A DNA stretch of 64,000 nucleotides from Utricularia gibba (lineage: Eukaryota > Streptophyta > Magnoliopsida > Lamiales > Lentibulariaceae). Within the stretch, counting starts at the first letter, position 1. Each line of letters starts with the position of its first letter. Positions 1 to 14,288 of this stretch are shown here, in pieces. The notes beneath the pieces are model-generated. The model ran no database searches. It had not been told where the DNA came from and was given only the letters and a program-made list of their open reading frames with translations. Made by a program: the position numbers and the translations under genes. Location: positions 636,451 to 700,450 of the forward strand of contig NEEC01000027.1 in NCBI GenBank assembly GCA_002189035.1, read 5' to 3'.

Positions 1-229
1 TGTAAGGGATCACCTCAAAAATGAAAATTTCACACCTTCCAATGAAATCCATATGTTTTACAAACGAGAAATCACATTCGCGTCGAATCGGAAGCCCCGA
101 GTCGAATTATCGCGAACGTCATGGCAACTTTGTGGCACAATTGAAGGCTAATATAAGGAATAATTCGAGCTCTGATAAATCGTCGGACGACGAAGCTTCC
201 ATCACGGATGATGACCGCCTCGGAATGAG
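1..229 (+). repeat. Partial class A monomer at window start
   Basis: The window opens inside an A monomer, with gtaagggatcacctcaaaaa at position 2, the ttttacaaacgag segment and the atcacggatgatgacc end. Its 5' part lies outside the window. Confidence 0.9.
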
Positions 230-505
230 CTTCGAAACGGTGTTGTCGTGCGCAACGCGGGTAATCACGGTTTTGAAGATATCGACAAAATTCCATCACG
301 AAAATTTCACACCTTCCAATGAAATCCATATGTTTTACAAACGAGAAATCACATTCGCGTCGAATCGGAAGCCCCGAGTCGAATTATCGCGAACGTCATG
401 GCAACTTTGTGGCACAATTGAAGGCTAATATAAGGAAATAATTCGAGCTCTGATAAATCGTCGGACGACGAAGCTTCCATCACGGATGATGAACCTCGGA
501 ATGAG
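230..505 (+). repeat. Truncated B/A junction monomer, 276 bp
   Basis: This begins as class B (gcgcaacgcgggtaatcacgg, then gatatcgacaaaa). Near 291-299 it jumps straight into class A sequence (gaaaatttcac at 300, then ttttacaaacgag). About 68 bp, including the gtaagggatc core, is missing. It is followed directly by a normal B monomer, so two A-type 3' halves lie back to back. It marks either the edge of the large duplication or a local deletion. Confidence 0.85.
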
Positions 506-1539
506 CTTCGAAACGGTGTGTGTGCGCAACGCGGGTAATCACGGTTTTGAAGATATCGACAAAATACGGAATGGTGCACGAGGTCTACATCAGGTGTGGG
601 TTGAAAACACCCGTGGCATTGTAAGGGATCGCCTCGAAAACGAAAATTTCACACCTTCCAATGAAATGCATATGTATTGCATGCGCGAAATCCCATTCCT
701 GTCGAATCGGAAGTCCCGAGTCAAACCATCGCGAACGTCGTGGCCACTTTGTGGCACAATTGAAGGCTAATAGAAGGCAATAATTCGAGCTCTGATACAT
801 TGTCGGACGACAAAGCTTCCAACACGGAAGATGACCGGCTCAGAATGAGCTTTGAAACGGTATCCTGTGCGTAGCGTGACTTATCACGGTTTGCAAGATA
901 TCGACAAGATATTGAACGAGGCACGAGGCATGCATCATGTGTGCGTAGGAACACACCCGTGGCATTGTAAGGGATCGCTCGAAAACAAAAATTTCACACC
1001 TTCCAATGAAATGCATATGCTTTGCATGCGAGAAATCCCATTCCTGTCGAATCGGAAGTCCCGAGTCACACCATCGCGAACGTCGTGGCCACTTTGTGGC
1101 ACAATTGAAGGCTAATAGAAGGCAATAATTAGAGCTCTGATACATCGTCGGATTACGAAGCTTCCAACACGGAAGATGCTCGGCTAAGAATGAGCTTTGA
1201 AACGTCATGCCGTGCGCAGCGTGACTCATCACGGTTTGCAAGATATCGACAAGATATTGAACGAGGCACGAGGCATGCATCAGGTGTGCGTAAGAACACA
1301 CCCGTAGCATTGTAAGGGATCGCCTCGAAAACGAAAATTTCACACCTTCCAATGAAATGCATATGTTTTGCATGCGAGAAATCCCATTCCTGTCGAATCG
1401 GAAGTCCCGAGTCAACCATCGCGAACGTCGTGGCCACTTTGTGGCACAATTGAAGGCTAATAGAAGGCAATAATTCGAGCTCTGATACATTGTCGGACGA
1501 CAAAGCTTCCAACACGGAAGATGACCGGCTCAGAATGAG

Positions 1540-1881
1540 CTTTGAAACGGTATCCTGTGCGTAGCGTGACTCATCACGGTTTGCAAGATATCGACAAGAT
1601 ATTGAACGGGCAAGAGGCATGCATCAGTTGTGCGTATGAACACACCCGTGGCATTGTAAGGGATCACCTCAAAAATGAAAATTTCACACCTTCCAATGAA
1701 ATCCATATGTTTACAAACGAGAAATCACATTCGCGTCGAATCGGAAGCCCGAGTCGAATTATCGCGAACGTCATGGCAACTTGTGGCACAATTGAAGGCT
1801 AATATAAGGAAATAATTCGAGCTCTGATAAATCGTCGGACGACGAAGCTTCCATCACGGATGATGACCGCCTCGGAATGAG
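1540..1881 (+). repeat. E/A hybrid monomer 1
   Basis: The 5' part is class E/C type (ggtatcctgtgcgtagcg, gactcatcacgg). After the shared word gcatgcatca it becomes class A (gttgtgcgtatg, ggatcacctcaaaaatg). Related hybrids lie at 22177, 26299 and 61561. This is the expected product of an in-register exchange between E and the following A. Confidence 0.85.
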
Positions 1882-2226
1882 CTTCGAAACGGTGTGTCGT
1901 GCGCAACGCGGGTAATCACGGTTTTGAAGATATCGACAAAATACGGAATGGTGCACGAGGTCTACATCAGGTGTGGGTTGGAAAACACCCGTGGCATTGT
2001 AAGGGATCGCCTCGAAAACGAAAATTTCACACCTTCCAATGAAATCCATATGTCTTGATAGCGAGAAATCACATTCACGTTGAATCGGAAGTCCCGAGTC
2101 GCATCGTCGCGAACGTCGTGGCCAATTTGGGGCACAATTGAAGGCTAACATACGACAATAATTCGAGCTCTGATACATCGTCGGATGACAAAGCTTCCAA
2201 CACGGAAGATGACCGCCTCGAATGAG
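1882..2226 (+). repeat. Class B' monomer (representative, 345 bp)
   Basis: The 5' half is class B (gtgcgcaacgcgggtaatc). The 3' half is its own type: tatgtcttgatagcgag, gtcgcatcgtcgcg, gccaatttggggc, ggctaacatacgacaat and gtcggatgacaaag. It is typically placed immediately before F (for example 2227, 22865, 26975). The caatttggggc segment is shared with class E, suggesting an ancient exchange. Confidence 0.8.
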
Positions 2227-4297
2227 CTTCGAAACGGTGTGTCGTGCGCTACGTGGCTCATCACGGTTTTCAAGATATCGATAAAATACGAATGGTGCAC
2301 GAGGCATGCATCATGTGTGCGTAGGAACACACCCGTGGCTTTGTAAGGGATCGCGTCGAAAACAAAATTTCACACCTTCCAATGAAATGCATATGTTTTG
2401 CATGCGAGAAATCCATTCCTGTCGAATCGGAAGTCCCGAGTCAAACCATGGCGAACGTCGTGGCCACTTTGTGGCACAATTGAAGGCTAATAGAAGGCAA
2501 TAATTCGAGCTCTGATACATTGTCGGACGACAAAGCTTCCAACACGGAAGATGACCGGCTCAGAATGAGCTTTGAAACGGTATCCTGTGCGTAGCGTGAC
2601 TTATCACGGTTTGCAAGATATCGACAAGATATTGAACGAGGCACGAGGCATGCATCATGTGTGCGTAGGAACACACCCGTGGCATTGTAAGGGATCGCGT
2701 CGAAAACAAAAATTTCACACCTTCCAATGAAATGCATATGCTTTGCATGCGAGAAATCCCATTCCTGTCGAATCGGAAGTCCCGAGTCACGCCATCGCGA
2801 ACGTCGTGGCCACTTTGTGGCACAATTGAAGGCTAATAGAAGGCAATAATTAGAGCTCTGATACATCGTCGGATTACGAAGCTTCCAACACGGAAGATGC
2901 TCGGCTAAGAATGAGCTTTGAAACGTCATGCCGTGCGCAGCGTGACTCATCACGGTTTGCAAGATATCGACAAGATATTGAACGAGGCACGAGGCATGCA
3001 TCAGGTGTGCGTAAGAACACACCCGTGGCATTGTAAGGGATCGCCTCGAAAACGAAAATTTCACACCTTCCAATGAAATGCATATGTATTGCATGCGCGA
3101 AATCCCATTCCTGTCGAATCGGAAGTCCCGAGTCAAAGCATCGCGAACGTCGTGGCCACTTTGTGGCACAATTGAAGGCTAATAGAAGGCAATAATTCGA
3201 GCTCTGATACATTGTCGGACGACAAAGCTTCCAACACGGAAGATGACCGGCTTTGAATGAGCTTTGAAACGGTATCCTGTGCGTAGCGTGACTTATCACG
3301 GTTTGCAAGATATCGACAAGATATTGAACGAGGCACGAGGCATGCATCATGTGTGCGTAGGAACACACCCGTGGCATTGTAAGGGATCGCTCGAAAACAA
3401 AAATTTCACACCTTCCAATGAAATGCATATGCTTTGCATGCGAGAAATCCCATTCCTGTCGAATCGGAAGTCCCGAGTCACACCATCGCGAACGTCGTGG
3501 CCACTTTGTGGCACAATTGAAGGCTAATAGAAGGCAATAATTAGAGCTCTGATACATCGTCGGACGACGAAGCTTCCAACACGGAAGATGCTCGGCTAAG
3601 AATGAGCTTTGAAACGTCATGCCGTGCGCAGCGTGACTCATCACGGTTTGCAAGATATCGACAAGATATTGAACGAGGCACGAGGCATGCATCAGGTGTG
3701 CGTAAGAACACACCCGTCGCATTGTAAGGGATCGCCTCGAAAACGAAAATTTCACACCTTCCAATGAAATGCATATGTATTGCATGCGAGAAATCCCATT
3801 CCTGTCGAATCGGAAGTCCCGAGTCACACCATCGCGAACGTCGTGGCCACTTTGTGGCACAATTGAAGGCTAATAGAAGGCAATAATTAGAGCTCTGATA
3901 CATCGTCGGATTACGAAGCTTCCAACACGGAAGATGCTCGGCTAAGAATGAGCTTTGAAACGTATGCCGTGCGCAGCGTGACTCATCACGGTTTGCAAGA
4001 TATCAACAAGATATTGAACGAGGCACGAGGCATGCATCATGTGTGCGTAGGAACACACCCGTGGCATTGTAAGGGATCGCGTCGAAAACGAAAATTTCAC
4101 ACCTTCCAATGAAATGCATATGTTTTGCATGCGAGAAATCACATTCGCATCGAATCGGAAGTCCCGAGTCGCATCGTCGCGAACGTCGTGGCCAATTTGG
4201 GGCACAATTGAAGGCTAAAATACGGCAATAATTCGAGCTCTGATACATCGTCGGACGACAAAGCTTCCAACACGGAAGATGACCGGCTCAGAATGAG

Positions 4298-6026
4298 ATT
4301 TAAAACGTCATGCTGTGCGCAGCGTGACTCATCACGGTTTGCAAGATATTGCAAGATATTGAACGCGGCACGAAGCATGCATCAGTTGTGCGTATGAACA
4401 CACCCGTGGCATTGTAAGGGATCACCTCAAAAATGAAAATTTCACACCTTCCAATGAAATCCATATGTTTTACAAACGAGAAATCACATTCGCGTCGAAT
4501 CGGAAGCCCCGAGTCGAATTATCGCGAACGTCATGGCAACTTTGTGGCACAATTGAAGGCTAATATAAGGAAATAATTCGAGCTCTGATAAATCGTCGGA
4601 CGACGAAGCTTCCATCACGGATGATGACCGCCTCGGAATGAGCTTCGAAACGGTGTGTCGTGCGCAACGCGGGTAATCACGGTTTTGAAGATATCGACAA
4701 AATACGGAATGGTGCACGAGGTCTACATTAGGTGTGGGTTGAAAAACACCCGTGGCATTGTAAGGGATCGCCTCGAAAACGAAAATTTCACACCTTCCAA
4801 TGAAATGCATATGTATTGCATGCGCGAAATCCCATTCCTGTCGAATCGGAAGTCCCGAGTCAAACCATCGCGAACGTCGTGGCCACTTTGTGGCACAATT
4901 GAAGGCTAATAGAAGGCAATAATTCGAGCTCTGATACATTGTCGGACGACAAAGCTTCCAACACGGAAGATGACCGGCTTAGAATGAGCTTTGAAACGGT
5001 ATCCTGTGCGTAGCGTGACTTATCACGGTTTGCAAGATATCGACAAGATATTGAACGAGGCACGAGGCATGCATCATGTGTGCGTAGGAACACACCCGTG
5101 GCATTGTAAGGGATCGCGTCGAAAACAAAAATTTCACACCTTCCAATGAAATGCATATGCTTTGCATGCGAGAAATCCCATTCCTGTCGAATCGGAAGTC
5201 CCGAGTCACACCATCGCGAACGTCGTGGCCACTTTGTGGCACAATTGAAGGCTAATAGAAGGCAATAATTAGAGCTCTGATACATCGTCGGATTACGAAG
5301 CTTCCAACACGGAAGATGCTCGGCTAAGAATGAGCTTTGAAACGTCATGCCGTGCGCAGCGTGACTCATCACGGTTTGCAAGATATCGACAAGATATTGA
5401 ACGAGGCACGAGGCATGCATCAGGTGTGCGTAAGAACACACCCGTCGCATTGTAAGGGATCGCCTCGAAAACGAAAATTTCACACCTTCCAATGAAATGC
5501 ATATGTATTGCATGCGAGAAATCCCATTCCTGTCGAATCGGAAGTCCCGAGTCACACCATCGCGAACGTCGTGGCCACTTTGTGGCACAATTGAAGGCTA
5601 ATAGAAGGCAATAATTAGAGCTCTGATACATCGTCGGACGACGAAGCTTCCAACACGGAAGATGCTCGGCTAAGAATGAGCTTTGAAACGTCATGCCGTG
5701 CGCAGCGTGACTCATCACGGTTTGCAAGATATCAACAAGATATTGAACGAGGCACGAGGCATGCATCATGTGTGCGTAGGAACACACCCGTGGCATTGTA
5801 AGGGATCGCGTCGAAAACGAAAATTTCACACCTTCCAATGAAATGCATATGTTTTGCATGCGAGAAATCACATTCGCATCGAATCGGAAGTCCCGAGTCG
5901 CATCGTCGCGAACGTCGTGGCCAATTTGGGGCACAATTGAAGGCTAAAATACGGCAATAATTCGAGCTCTGATACATCGTCGGACGACAAAGCTTCCAAC
6001 ACGGAAGATGACCGGCTCAGAATGAG
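4298..6026 (+). repeat. HOR block, 5-mer A-B-C-D-E
   Basis: 1729 bp from A landmark to A landmark. The last monomer has a D-type 5' half (cgtcatgccgtgcgcagcg, with gatatcaacaagatatt) fused to an E 3' half. It pairs with 29021-30743 in the super-repeat. Confidence 0.88.
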
Positions 6027-8441
6027 ATTTAAAACGTCATGCTGTGCGCAGCGTGACTCATCACGGTTTGCAAGATATTGCAAGATATTGAACGCGGCAC
6101 GAAGCATGCATCAGTTGTGCGTATGAACACACCCGTGGCATTGTAAGGGATCACCTCAAAAATGAAAATTTCACACCTTCCAATGAAATCCATATGTTTT
6201 ACAAACGAGAAATCACATTCGCGTCGAATCGGAAGCCCCGAGTCGAATTATCGCGAACGTCATGGCAACTTTGTGGCACAATTGAAGGCTAATATAAGGA
6301 AATAATTCGAGCTCTGATAAATCGTCGGACGACGAAGCTTCCATCACGGATGATGACCGCCTCGGAATGAGCTTCGAAACGGTGTGTCGTGCGCAACGCG
6401 GGTAATCACGGTTTTGAAGATATCGACAAAATACGGAATGGTGCACGAGGTCTACATCAGGTGTGGGTTGGAAAACACCCGTGGCATTGTAAGGGATCGC
6501 CTCGAAAACGAAAATTTCACACCTTCCAATGAAATGCATATGTATTGCATGCGCGAAATCCCATTCCTGTCGAATCGGAAGTCCCGAGTCAAACCATCGC
6601 GAACGTCGTGGCCACTTTGTGGCACAATTGAAGGCTAATAGAAGGCAATAATTCGAGCTCTGATACATTGTCGGACGACAAAGCTTCCAACACGGAAGAT
6701 GACCGCCTCCGAATGAGCTTCGAAACGGTGTGTCGTGCGCTACGTGGCTCATCACGGTTTTCAAGATATCGATAAAATACAGAATGGTGCACGAGGCATG
6801 CATCATGTGTGCGTAAGAACACACCCGTGGCATTGTAAGGGATCGCCTCGAAAACAAAAATTTCACACCTTCCAATGAAATGCATATGTTTGCATGCGAG
6901 AAATCCCATTCCTGTCGAATCGGAAGTCCCGAGTCAAACCATCGCGAACGTCGTGGCCACTTTGTGGCACAATTGAAGGCTAATAGAAGGCAATAATTCG
7001 AGCTCTGATACATTGTCGGACGACAAAGCTTCCAACACGGAAGATGACCGGCTCAGAATGAGCTTTGAAACGGTATCCTGTGCGTAGCGTGACTTATCAC
7101 GGTTTGCAAGATATCGACAAGATATTGAACGAGGCACGAGGCATGCATCATGTGTGCGTAGGAACACACCCGTGGCATTGTAAGGGATCGCGTCGAAAAC
7201 AAAAATTTCACACCTTCCAATGAAATGCATATGCTTTGCATGCGAGAAATCCCATTCCTGTCGAATCGGAAGTCCCGAGTCACGCCATCGCGAACGTCTG
7301 GCCACTTTGTGGCACAATTGAAGGCTAATAGAAGGCAATAATTAGAGCTCTGATACATCGTCGGATTACGAAGCTTCCAACACGGAAGATGCTCGGCTAA
7401 GAATGAGCTTTGAAACGTCATGCCGTGCGCAGCGTGACTCATCACGGTTTGCAAGATATCGACAAGATATTGAACGAGGCACGAGGCATGCATCATGTGT
7501 GCGTAGGAACACACCCGTGGCATTGTAAGGGATCGCTCGAAAACAAAAATTTCACACCTTCCAATGAAATGCATATGTTTGCATGCGAGAAATCCCATTC
7601 CTGTCGAATCGGAAGTCCCGAGTCACACCATCGCGAACGTCGTGGCCACTTTGTGGCACAATTGAAGGCTAATAGAAGGCAATAATTCGAGCTCTGATAC
7701 ATCGTCGGATTACGAAGCTTCCAACACGGAAGATGCTCGGCTAAGAATGAGCTTTGAAACGTCATGCCGTGCGCAGCGTGACTCATCACGGTTTGCAAGA
7801 TATCGACAAGATATTGAACGAGGCACGAGGCATGCATCAGGTGTGCGTAAGAACACACCCGTGCATTGTAAGGGATCGCCTCGAAAACGAAAATTTCACA
7901 CCTTCCAATGAAATGCATATGTATTGCATGCGAGAAATCCCATTCCTGTCGAATCGGAAGTCCGAGTCACACCATCGCGAACGTCGTGGCCACTTTGTGG
8001 CACAATTGAAGGCTAATAGAAGGCAATAATTCGAGCTCTGATACATTGTCGGACGACAAAGCTTCCAACACGGAAGATGACCGGCTCAGAATGAGCTTTG
8101 AAACGGTATCCTGTGCGTAGCGTGACTCATCACGGTTTGCAAGATATCGACAAGATATTGAACGAGGCAAGAGGCATGCATCATGTGTGCGTAGGAACAC
8201 ACCCGTGGCATTGTAAGGGATCGCGTCGAAAACGAAATTTTCACACCTTCCAATGAAATGCATATGTTTTGCAAGCGAGAAATCACATTCGCGTCGAATC
8301 GGAAGTCCCGAGTCGCATCGTCGCGAACGTTGTGGCCAATTTGGGGCACAATTGAAGGCTAAAATACGGCAATAATTCGAGCTCTGATACATCGTCGGAC
8401 GACAAAGCTTCCAACACGGAAGATGACCGGCTCAGAATGAG
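6027..8441 (+). repeat. HOR block, 7-mer A-B-F-C-D-D-E
   Basis: 2415 bp. The fifth monomer (near 7410) is a D/C hybrid: a D start with gcatcatgtgtgcgtagg and ctcgaaaacaaaaat. Its counterpart near 32104 keeps the same hybrid but has lost about 40 bp. Confidence 0.86.
6718..7062 (+). repeat. Class F monomer (representative, 345 bp)
   Basis: Class F is recognised by gtgcgctacgtggctcatc and agatatcgataaaatac in its 5' half. It occurs near 2227, 6718, 12560, 17710, 22865, 26975, 31436, 37165, 42290, 54747 and 63621. It always follows a B-class monomer and in most blocks is followed by C. The 3' half is B/C-like, so F is probably an old hybrid class that was inserted into the basic five-monomer cycle. 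Confidence 0.82.
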
Positions 8442-10853
8442 ATTTAAAACGTCATGCTGTGCGCAGCGTGACTCATCACGGTTTGCAAGATATTGCAAGA
8501 TATTGAACGCGGCACGAAGCATGCATCAGTTGTGCGTATGAACACACCCGTGGCATTGTAAGGGATCACCTCAAAAATGAAAATTTCACACCTTCCAATG
8601 AAATCCATATGTTTTACAAACGAGAAATCACATTCGCGTCGAATCGGAAGCCCGAGTCGAATTATCGCGAACGTCATGGCAACTTTGTGGCACAATTGAA
8701 GGCTAATATAAGGAAATAATTCGAGCTCTGATAAATCGTCGGACGACGAAGCTTCCATCACGGATGATGACCGCCTCGGAATGAGCTTCGAAACGGTGTG
8801 TCGTGCGCAACGCGGGTAATCACGGTTTTGAAGATATCGACAAAATACGGAATGGTGCACGAGGTCTACATCAGGTGTGGGTTGGAAAACACCCGTGGCA
8901 TTGTAAGGGATCGCCTCGAAAACGAAAATTTCACACCTTCCAATGAAATGCATATGTATTGCATGCGCGAAATCCCATTCCTGTCGAATCGGAAGTCCCG
9001 AGTCAAACCATCGCGAACGTCGTGGCCACTTTGTGGCACAATTGAAGGCTAATAGAAGGCAATAATTCGAGCTCTGATACATTGTCGGACGACAAAGCTT
9101 CCAACACGGAAGATGACCGGCTCAGAATGAGCTTTGAAACGGTATCCTGTGCGTAGCGTGACTTATCACGGTTTGCAAGATATCGACAAGATATTGAACG
9201 AGGCACGAGGCATGCATCATGTGTGCGTAGGAACACACCCGTGGCATTGTAAGGGATCGCGTCGAAAACAAAAATTTCACACCTTCCAATGAAATGCATA
9301 TGCTTTGCATGCGAGAAATCCCATTCCTGTCGAATCGGAAGTCCCGAGTCACACCATCGCGAACGTCGTGGCCACTTTGTGGCACAATTGAAGGCTAATA
9401 GAAGGCAATAATTAGAGCTCTGATACATCGTCGGATTACGAAGCTTCCAACACGGAAGATGCCGGCTAAGAATGAGCTTTGAAACGTCATGCCGTGCGCA
9501 GCGTGACTCATCACGGTTTGCAAGATATCGACAAGATATTGAACGAGGCACGAGGCATGCATCAGGTGTGCGTAAGAACACACCCGTGCATTGTAAGGGA
9601 TCGCCTCGAAAACGAAAATTTCACACCTTCCAATGAAATGCATATGTATTGCATGCGCGAAATCCCATTCCTGTCGAATCGGAAGTCCCGAGTCAAACAT
9701 CGCGAACGTCGTGGCCACTTTGTGGCACAATTGAAGGCTAATAGAAGGCAATAATTCGAGCTCTGATACATTGTCGGACGACAAAGCTTCCAACACGGAA
9801 GATGACCGGCTTAGAATGAGCTTTGAAACGGTATCCTGTGCGTAGCGTGACTTATCACGGTTTGCAAGATATCGACAAGATATTGAACGAGGCACGAGGC
9901 ATGCATCATGTGTGCGTAGGAACACACCCGTGGCATTGTAAGGGATCGCGTCGAAAACAAAATTTCACACCTTCCAATGAAATGCATATGCTTTGCATGC
10001 GAGAAATCCCATTCCTGTCGAATCGGAAGTCCCGAGTCACACCATCGCGAACGTCGTGGCCACTTTGTGGCACAATTGAAGGCTAATAGAAGGCAATAAT
10101 TAGAGCTCTGATACATCGTCGGATTACGAAGCTTCCAACACGGAAGATGCTCGGCTAAGAATGAGCTTTGAAACGTCATGCCGTGCGCAGCGTGACTCAT
10201 CACGGTTTGCAAGATATCGACAAGATATTGAACGAGGCACGAGGCATGCATCAGGTGTGCGTAAGAACACACCCGTGCATTGTAAGGGATCGCCTCGAAA
10301 ACGAAAATTTCACACCTTCCAATGAAATGCATATGTATTGCATGCGAGAAATCCCATTCCTGTCGAATCGGAAGTCCGAGTCACACCATCGCGAACGTCG
10401 TGGCCACTTTGTGGCACAATTGAAGGCTAATAGAAGGCAATAATTCGAGCTCTGATACATTGTCGGACGACAAAGCTTCCAACACGGAAGATGACCGGCT
10501 CAGAATGAGCTTTGAAACGGTATCCTGTGCGTAGCGTGACTCATCACGGTTTGCAAGATATCGACAAGATATTGAACGAGGCACGAGGCATGCATCATGT
10601 GTGCGTAGGAACACACCCGTGGCATTGTAAGGGATCGCGTCGAAAACGAAATTTCACACCTTCCAATGAAATGATATGTTTTGCAAGCGAGAAATCACAT
10701 TCGCGTCGAATCGGAAGTCCCGAGTCGCATCGTCGCGAACGTCGTGGCCAATTTGGGGCACAATTGAAGGCTAAAATACGGCAATAATTCGAGCTCTGAT
10801 ACATCGTCGGACGACAAAGCTTCCAACACGGAAGATGACCGGCTCAGAATGAG
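8442..10853 (+). repeat. HOR block, 7-mer A-B-C-D-C-D-E
   Basis: 2412 bp. This is the basic five-monomer cycle with the C-D pair doubled. Its counterpart is 33088-35473. Confidence 0.87.
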
Positions 10854-11876
10854 ATTTAAAACGTCATGCTGTGCGCAGCGTGACTCATCACGGTTTGCAA
10901 GATATTGCAAGATATTGAACGCGGCACGAAGCATGCATCAGTTGTGCGTATGAACACACCCGTGGCATTGTAAGGGATCACCTCAAAAATGAAAATTTCA
11001 CACCTTCCAATGAAATCCATATGTTTTACAAACGAGAAATCACATTCGCATCGAATCGGAAGCCCGAGTCGAATTATCGCGAACGTCATGGCAACTTTGT
11101 GGCACAATTGAAGGCTAATATAAGGAAATAATTCGAGCTCTGATAAATCGTCGGACGACGAAGCTTCCATCACGGATGATGACCGCCTCGGAATGAGCTT
11201 CGAAACGGTGTGTCGTGCGCAACGCGGGTAATCACGGTTTTGAAGATATCGACAAAATACGGAATGGTGCACGAGGTCTACATCAGGTGTGGGTTGGAAA
11301 ACACCCGTGGCATTGTAAGGGATCGCCTCGAAAACGAAAATTTCACACCTTCCAATGAAATGCATGCGCGAAATCCCATTCCTGTCGAATCGGAAGTCCC
11401 GAGTCAAACCATCGCGAACGTCGTGGCCACTTTGTGGCACAATTGAAGGCTAATAGAAGGCAATAATTCGAGCTCTGATACATTGTCGGACGACAAAGCT
11501 TCCAACACGGAAGATGACCGGCTCAGAATGAGCTTTGAAACGGTATCCTGTGCGTAGCGTGACTTATCACGGTTTGCAAGATATCGACAAGATATTGAAC
11601 GAGGCACGAGGCATGCATCATGTGTGCGTAGGAACACACCCGTGGCATTGTAAGGGATCGCGTCGAAAACGAAAATTTCACACCTTCCAATGAAATGCAT
11701 ATGTTTTGCATGCGAGAAATCATTCGCATCGAATCGGAAGTCCCGAGTCGCATCGTCACGAACGTCGTGGCCAATTTGGGGCACAATTGAAGGCTAAAAT
11801 ACGGCAATAATTCGAGCTCTGATACATCGTCGGACGACAAAGCTTCCAACACGGAAGATGACCGGCTCAGAATGAG
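10854..11876 (+). repeat. HOR block, 3-mer A-B-C/E
   Basis: 1023 bp. The B monomer has an 11-bp deletion between two TGCAT words at 11361. The third monomer starts as C (gacttatcacgg) and ends as E. Its counterpart is 35474-36487, with the same deletion at 35978. Confidence 0.87.
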
Positions 11877-14288
11877 ATTTAAACGTCATGCTGTGCGCAG
11901 CGTGACTCATCACGGTTTGCAAGATATTGCAAGATATTGAACGCGGCACGAAGCATGCATCAGTTGTGCGTATGAACACACCCGTGGCATTGTAAGGGAT
12001 CACCTCAAAAATGAAAATTTCACACCTTCCAATGAAATCCATATGTTTTACAAACGAGAAATCACATTCGCGTCGAATCGGAAGCCCCGAGTCGAATTAT
12101 CGCGAACGTCATGGCAACTTTGTGGCACAATTGAAGGCTAATATAAGGAAATAATTCGAGCTCTGATAAATCGTCGGACGACGAAGCTTCCATCACGGAT
12201 GATGACCGCCTCGGAATGAGCTTCGAAACGGTGTGTCGTGCGCAACGCGGGTAATCACGGTTTTGAAGATATCGACAAGATATTGAACGAGGCACGAGGC
12301 ATGCATCAGGTGTGCGTAAGAACACACCCGTGGCATTGTAAGGGATCGCCTCGAAAACGAAAATTTCACACCTTCCAATGAAATCCATATGTTTGATAGC
12401 GATAAATCACATTCGTCGAATCGGAAGTCCCGAGTCGCATCGTCGCGAACGTCGTGGCCAATTTGGGGCACAATTGAAGGCTAACATACGACAATAATTC
12501 GAGCTCTGATACATCGTCGGATGACAAAGCTTCCAACACGGAAGATGACCGCCTCGAATGAGCTTCGAAACGGTGTGTCGTGCGCTACGTGCTCATCACG
12601 GTTTTCAAGATATCGATAAAATACAGAATGGTGCACGAGGCATGCATCATGTGTGCGTAAGAACACACCCGGCATTGTAAGGGATCGCCTCGAAAACGAA
12701 AATTTCACACCTTCCAATGAAATGCATATGTATTGCATGCGCGAAATCCCATTCCTGTCGAATCGGAAGTCCCGAGTCAAACCATCGCGAACGTCGTGGC
12801 CACTTTGTGGCACAATTGAAGGCTAATAGAAGGCAATAATTCGAGCTCTGATACATTGTCGGACGACAAAGCTTCCAACACGGAAGATGACCGGCTCAGA
12901 ATGAGCTTTGAAACGGTATCCTGTGCGTAGCGTGACTTATCACGGTTTGCAAGATATCGACAAGATATTGAACGAGGCACGAGGCATGCATCATGTGTGC
13001 GTAGGAACACACCCGTGGCATTGTAAGGGATCGCGTCGAAAACAAAAATTTCACACCTTCCAATGAAATGCATATGCTTTGCATGCGAGAAATCCCATTC
13101 CTGTCGAATCGGAAGTCCCGAGTCACACCATCGCGAACGTCGTGGCCACTTTGTGGCACAATTGAAGGCTAATAGAAGGCAATAATTAGAGCTCTGATAC
13201 ATCGTCGGATTACGAAGCTTCCAACACGGAAGATGCTCGGCTAAGAATGAGCTTTGAAACGTCATGCCGTGCGCAGCGTGACTCATCACGGTTTGCAAGA
13301 TATCGACAAGATATTGAACGAGGCACGAGGCATGCATCAGGTGTGCGTAAGAACACACCCGTGGCATTGTAAGGGATCGCCTCGAAAACGAAAATTTCAC
13401 ACCTTCCAATGAAATGCATATGTATTGCATGCGCGAAATCCCATTCCTGTCGAATCGGAAGTCCCGAGTCAAAGCATCGCGAACGTCGTGGCCACTTTGT
13501 GGCACAATTGAAGGCTAATAGAAGGCAATAATTCGAGCTCTGATACATTGTCGGACGACAAAGCTTCCAACACGGAAGATGACCGGCTTAGAATGAGCTT
13601 TGAAACGGTATCTGTGCGTAGCGTGACTTATCACGGTTTGCAAGATATCGACAAGATATTGAACGAGGCACGAGGCATGCATCATGTGTGCGTAGGAACA
13701 CACCCGTGGCATTGTAAGGGATCGCGTCGAAAACAAAAATTTCACACCTTCCAATGAAATGCATATGCTTTGCATGCGAGAAATCCCATTCCTGTCGAAT
13801 CGGAAGTCCCGAGTCACACCATCGCGAACGTCGTGGCCACTTTGTGGCACAATTGAAGGCTAATAGAAGGCAATAATTCGAGCTCTGATACATTGTCGGA
13901 CGACAAAGCTTCCAACACGGAAGATGACCGGCTCAGAATGAGCTTTGAAACGGTATCCTGTGCGTAGCGTGACTCATCACGGTTTGCAAGATATCGACAA
14001 GATATTGAACGAGGCAAGAGGCATGCATCATGTGTGCGTAGGAACACACCCGTGGCATTGTAAGGGATCGCGTCGAAAACGAAATTTTCACACCTTCCAA
14101 TGAAATGAATATGTTTTGCAAGCGAGAAATCACATTCGCGTCGAATCGGAAGTCCCGAGTCGCATCGTCGCGAACGTTGTGGCCAATTTGGGGCACAATT
14201 GAAGGCTAAAATACGGCAATAATTCGAGCTCTGATACATCGTCGGACGACAAAGCTTCCAACACGGAAGATGACCGGCTCAGAATGAG
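11877..14288 (+). repeat. HOR block, 7-mer A-B/D-F-C-D-C-E
   Basis: 2412 bp. The second monomer is a three-part mosaic: B start, D middle (gatattgaacgaggcacg and gcatcaggtgtgcgtaag), B' end (gtttgatagcgataaatc). Its counterpart is 36488-38868. Confidence 0.85.

Larger units (their letters stand above)
506..4297 (+). repeat. HOR block, 12-mer type (copy 1)
   Basis: After the truncated A-type head at 230-505 the order is B, C, D, E/A hybrid, B', F, C, D, C, D, E. The same order fills 20812-24920 and 24921-29020. CCATGG at 2447 is shared with 27187 but not with the block at 20812, which ties this copy to the third 12-mer. The word aaaatacgaatgg in F (near 2285) is common to all three. Confidence 0.86.

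Noticed and set aside
21-428. Plus-strand frame of 135 codons at the window start
   Set aside because: It exists only because the 68-bp loss near 297 joins two A-type segments. It repeats the same residues twice and has no counterpart elsewhere.
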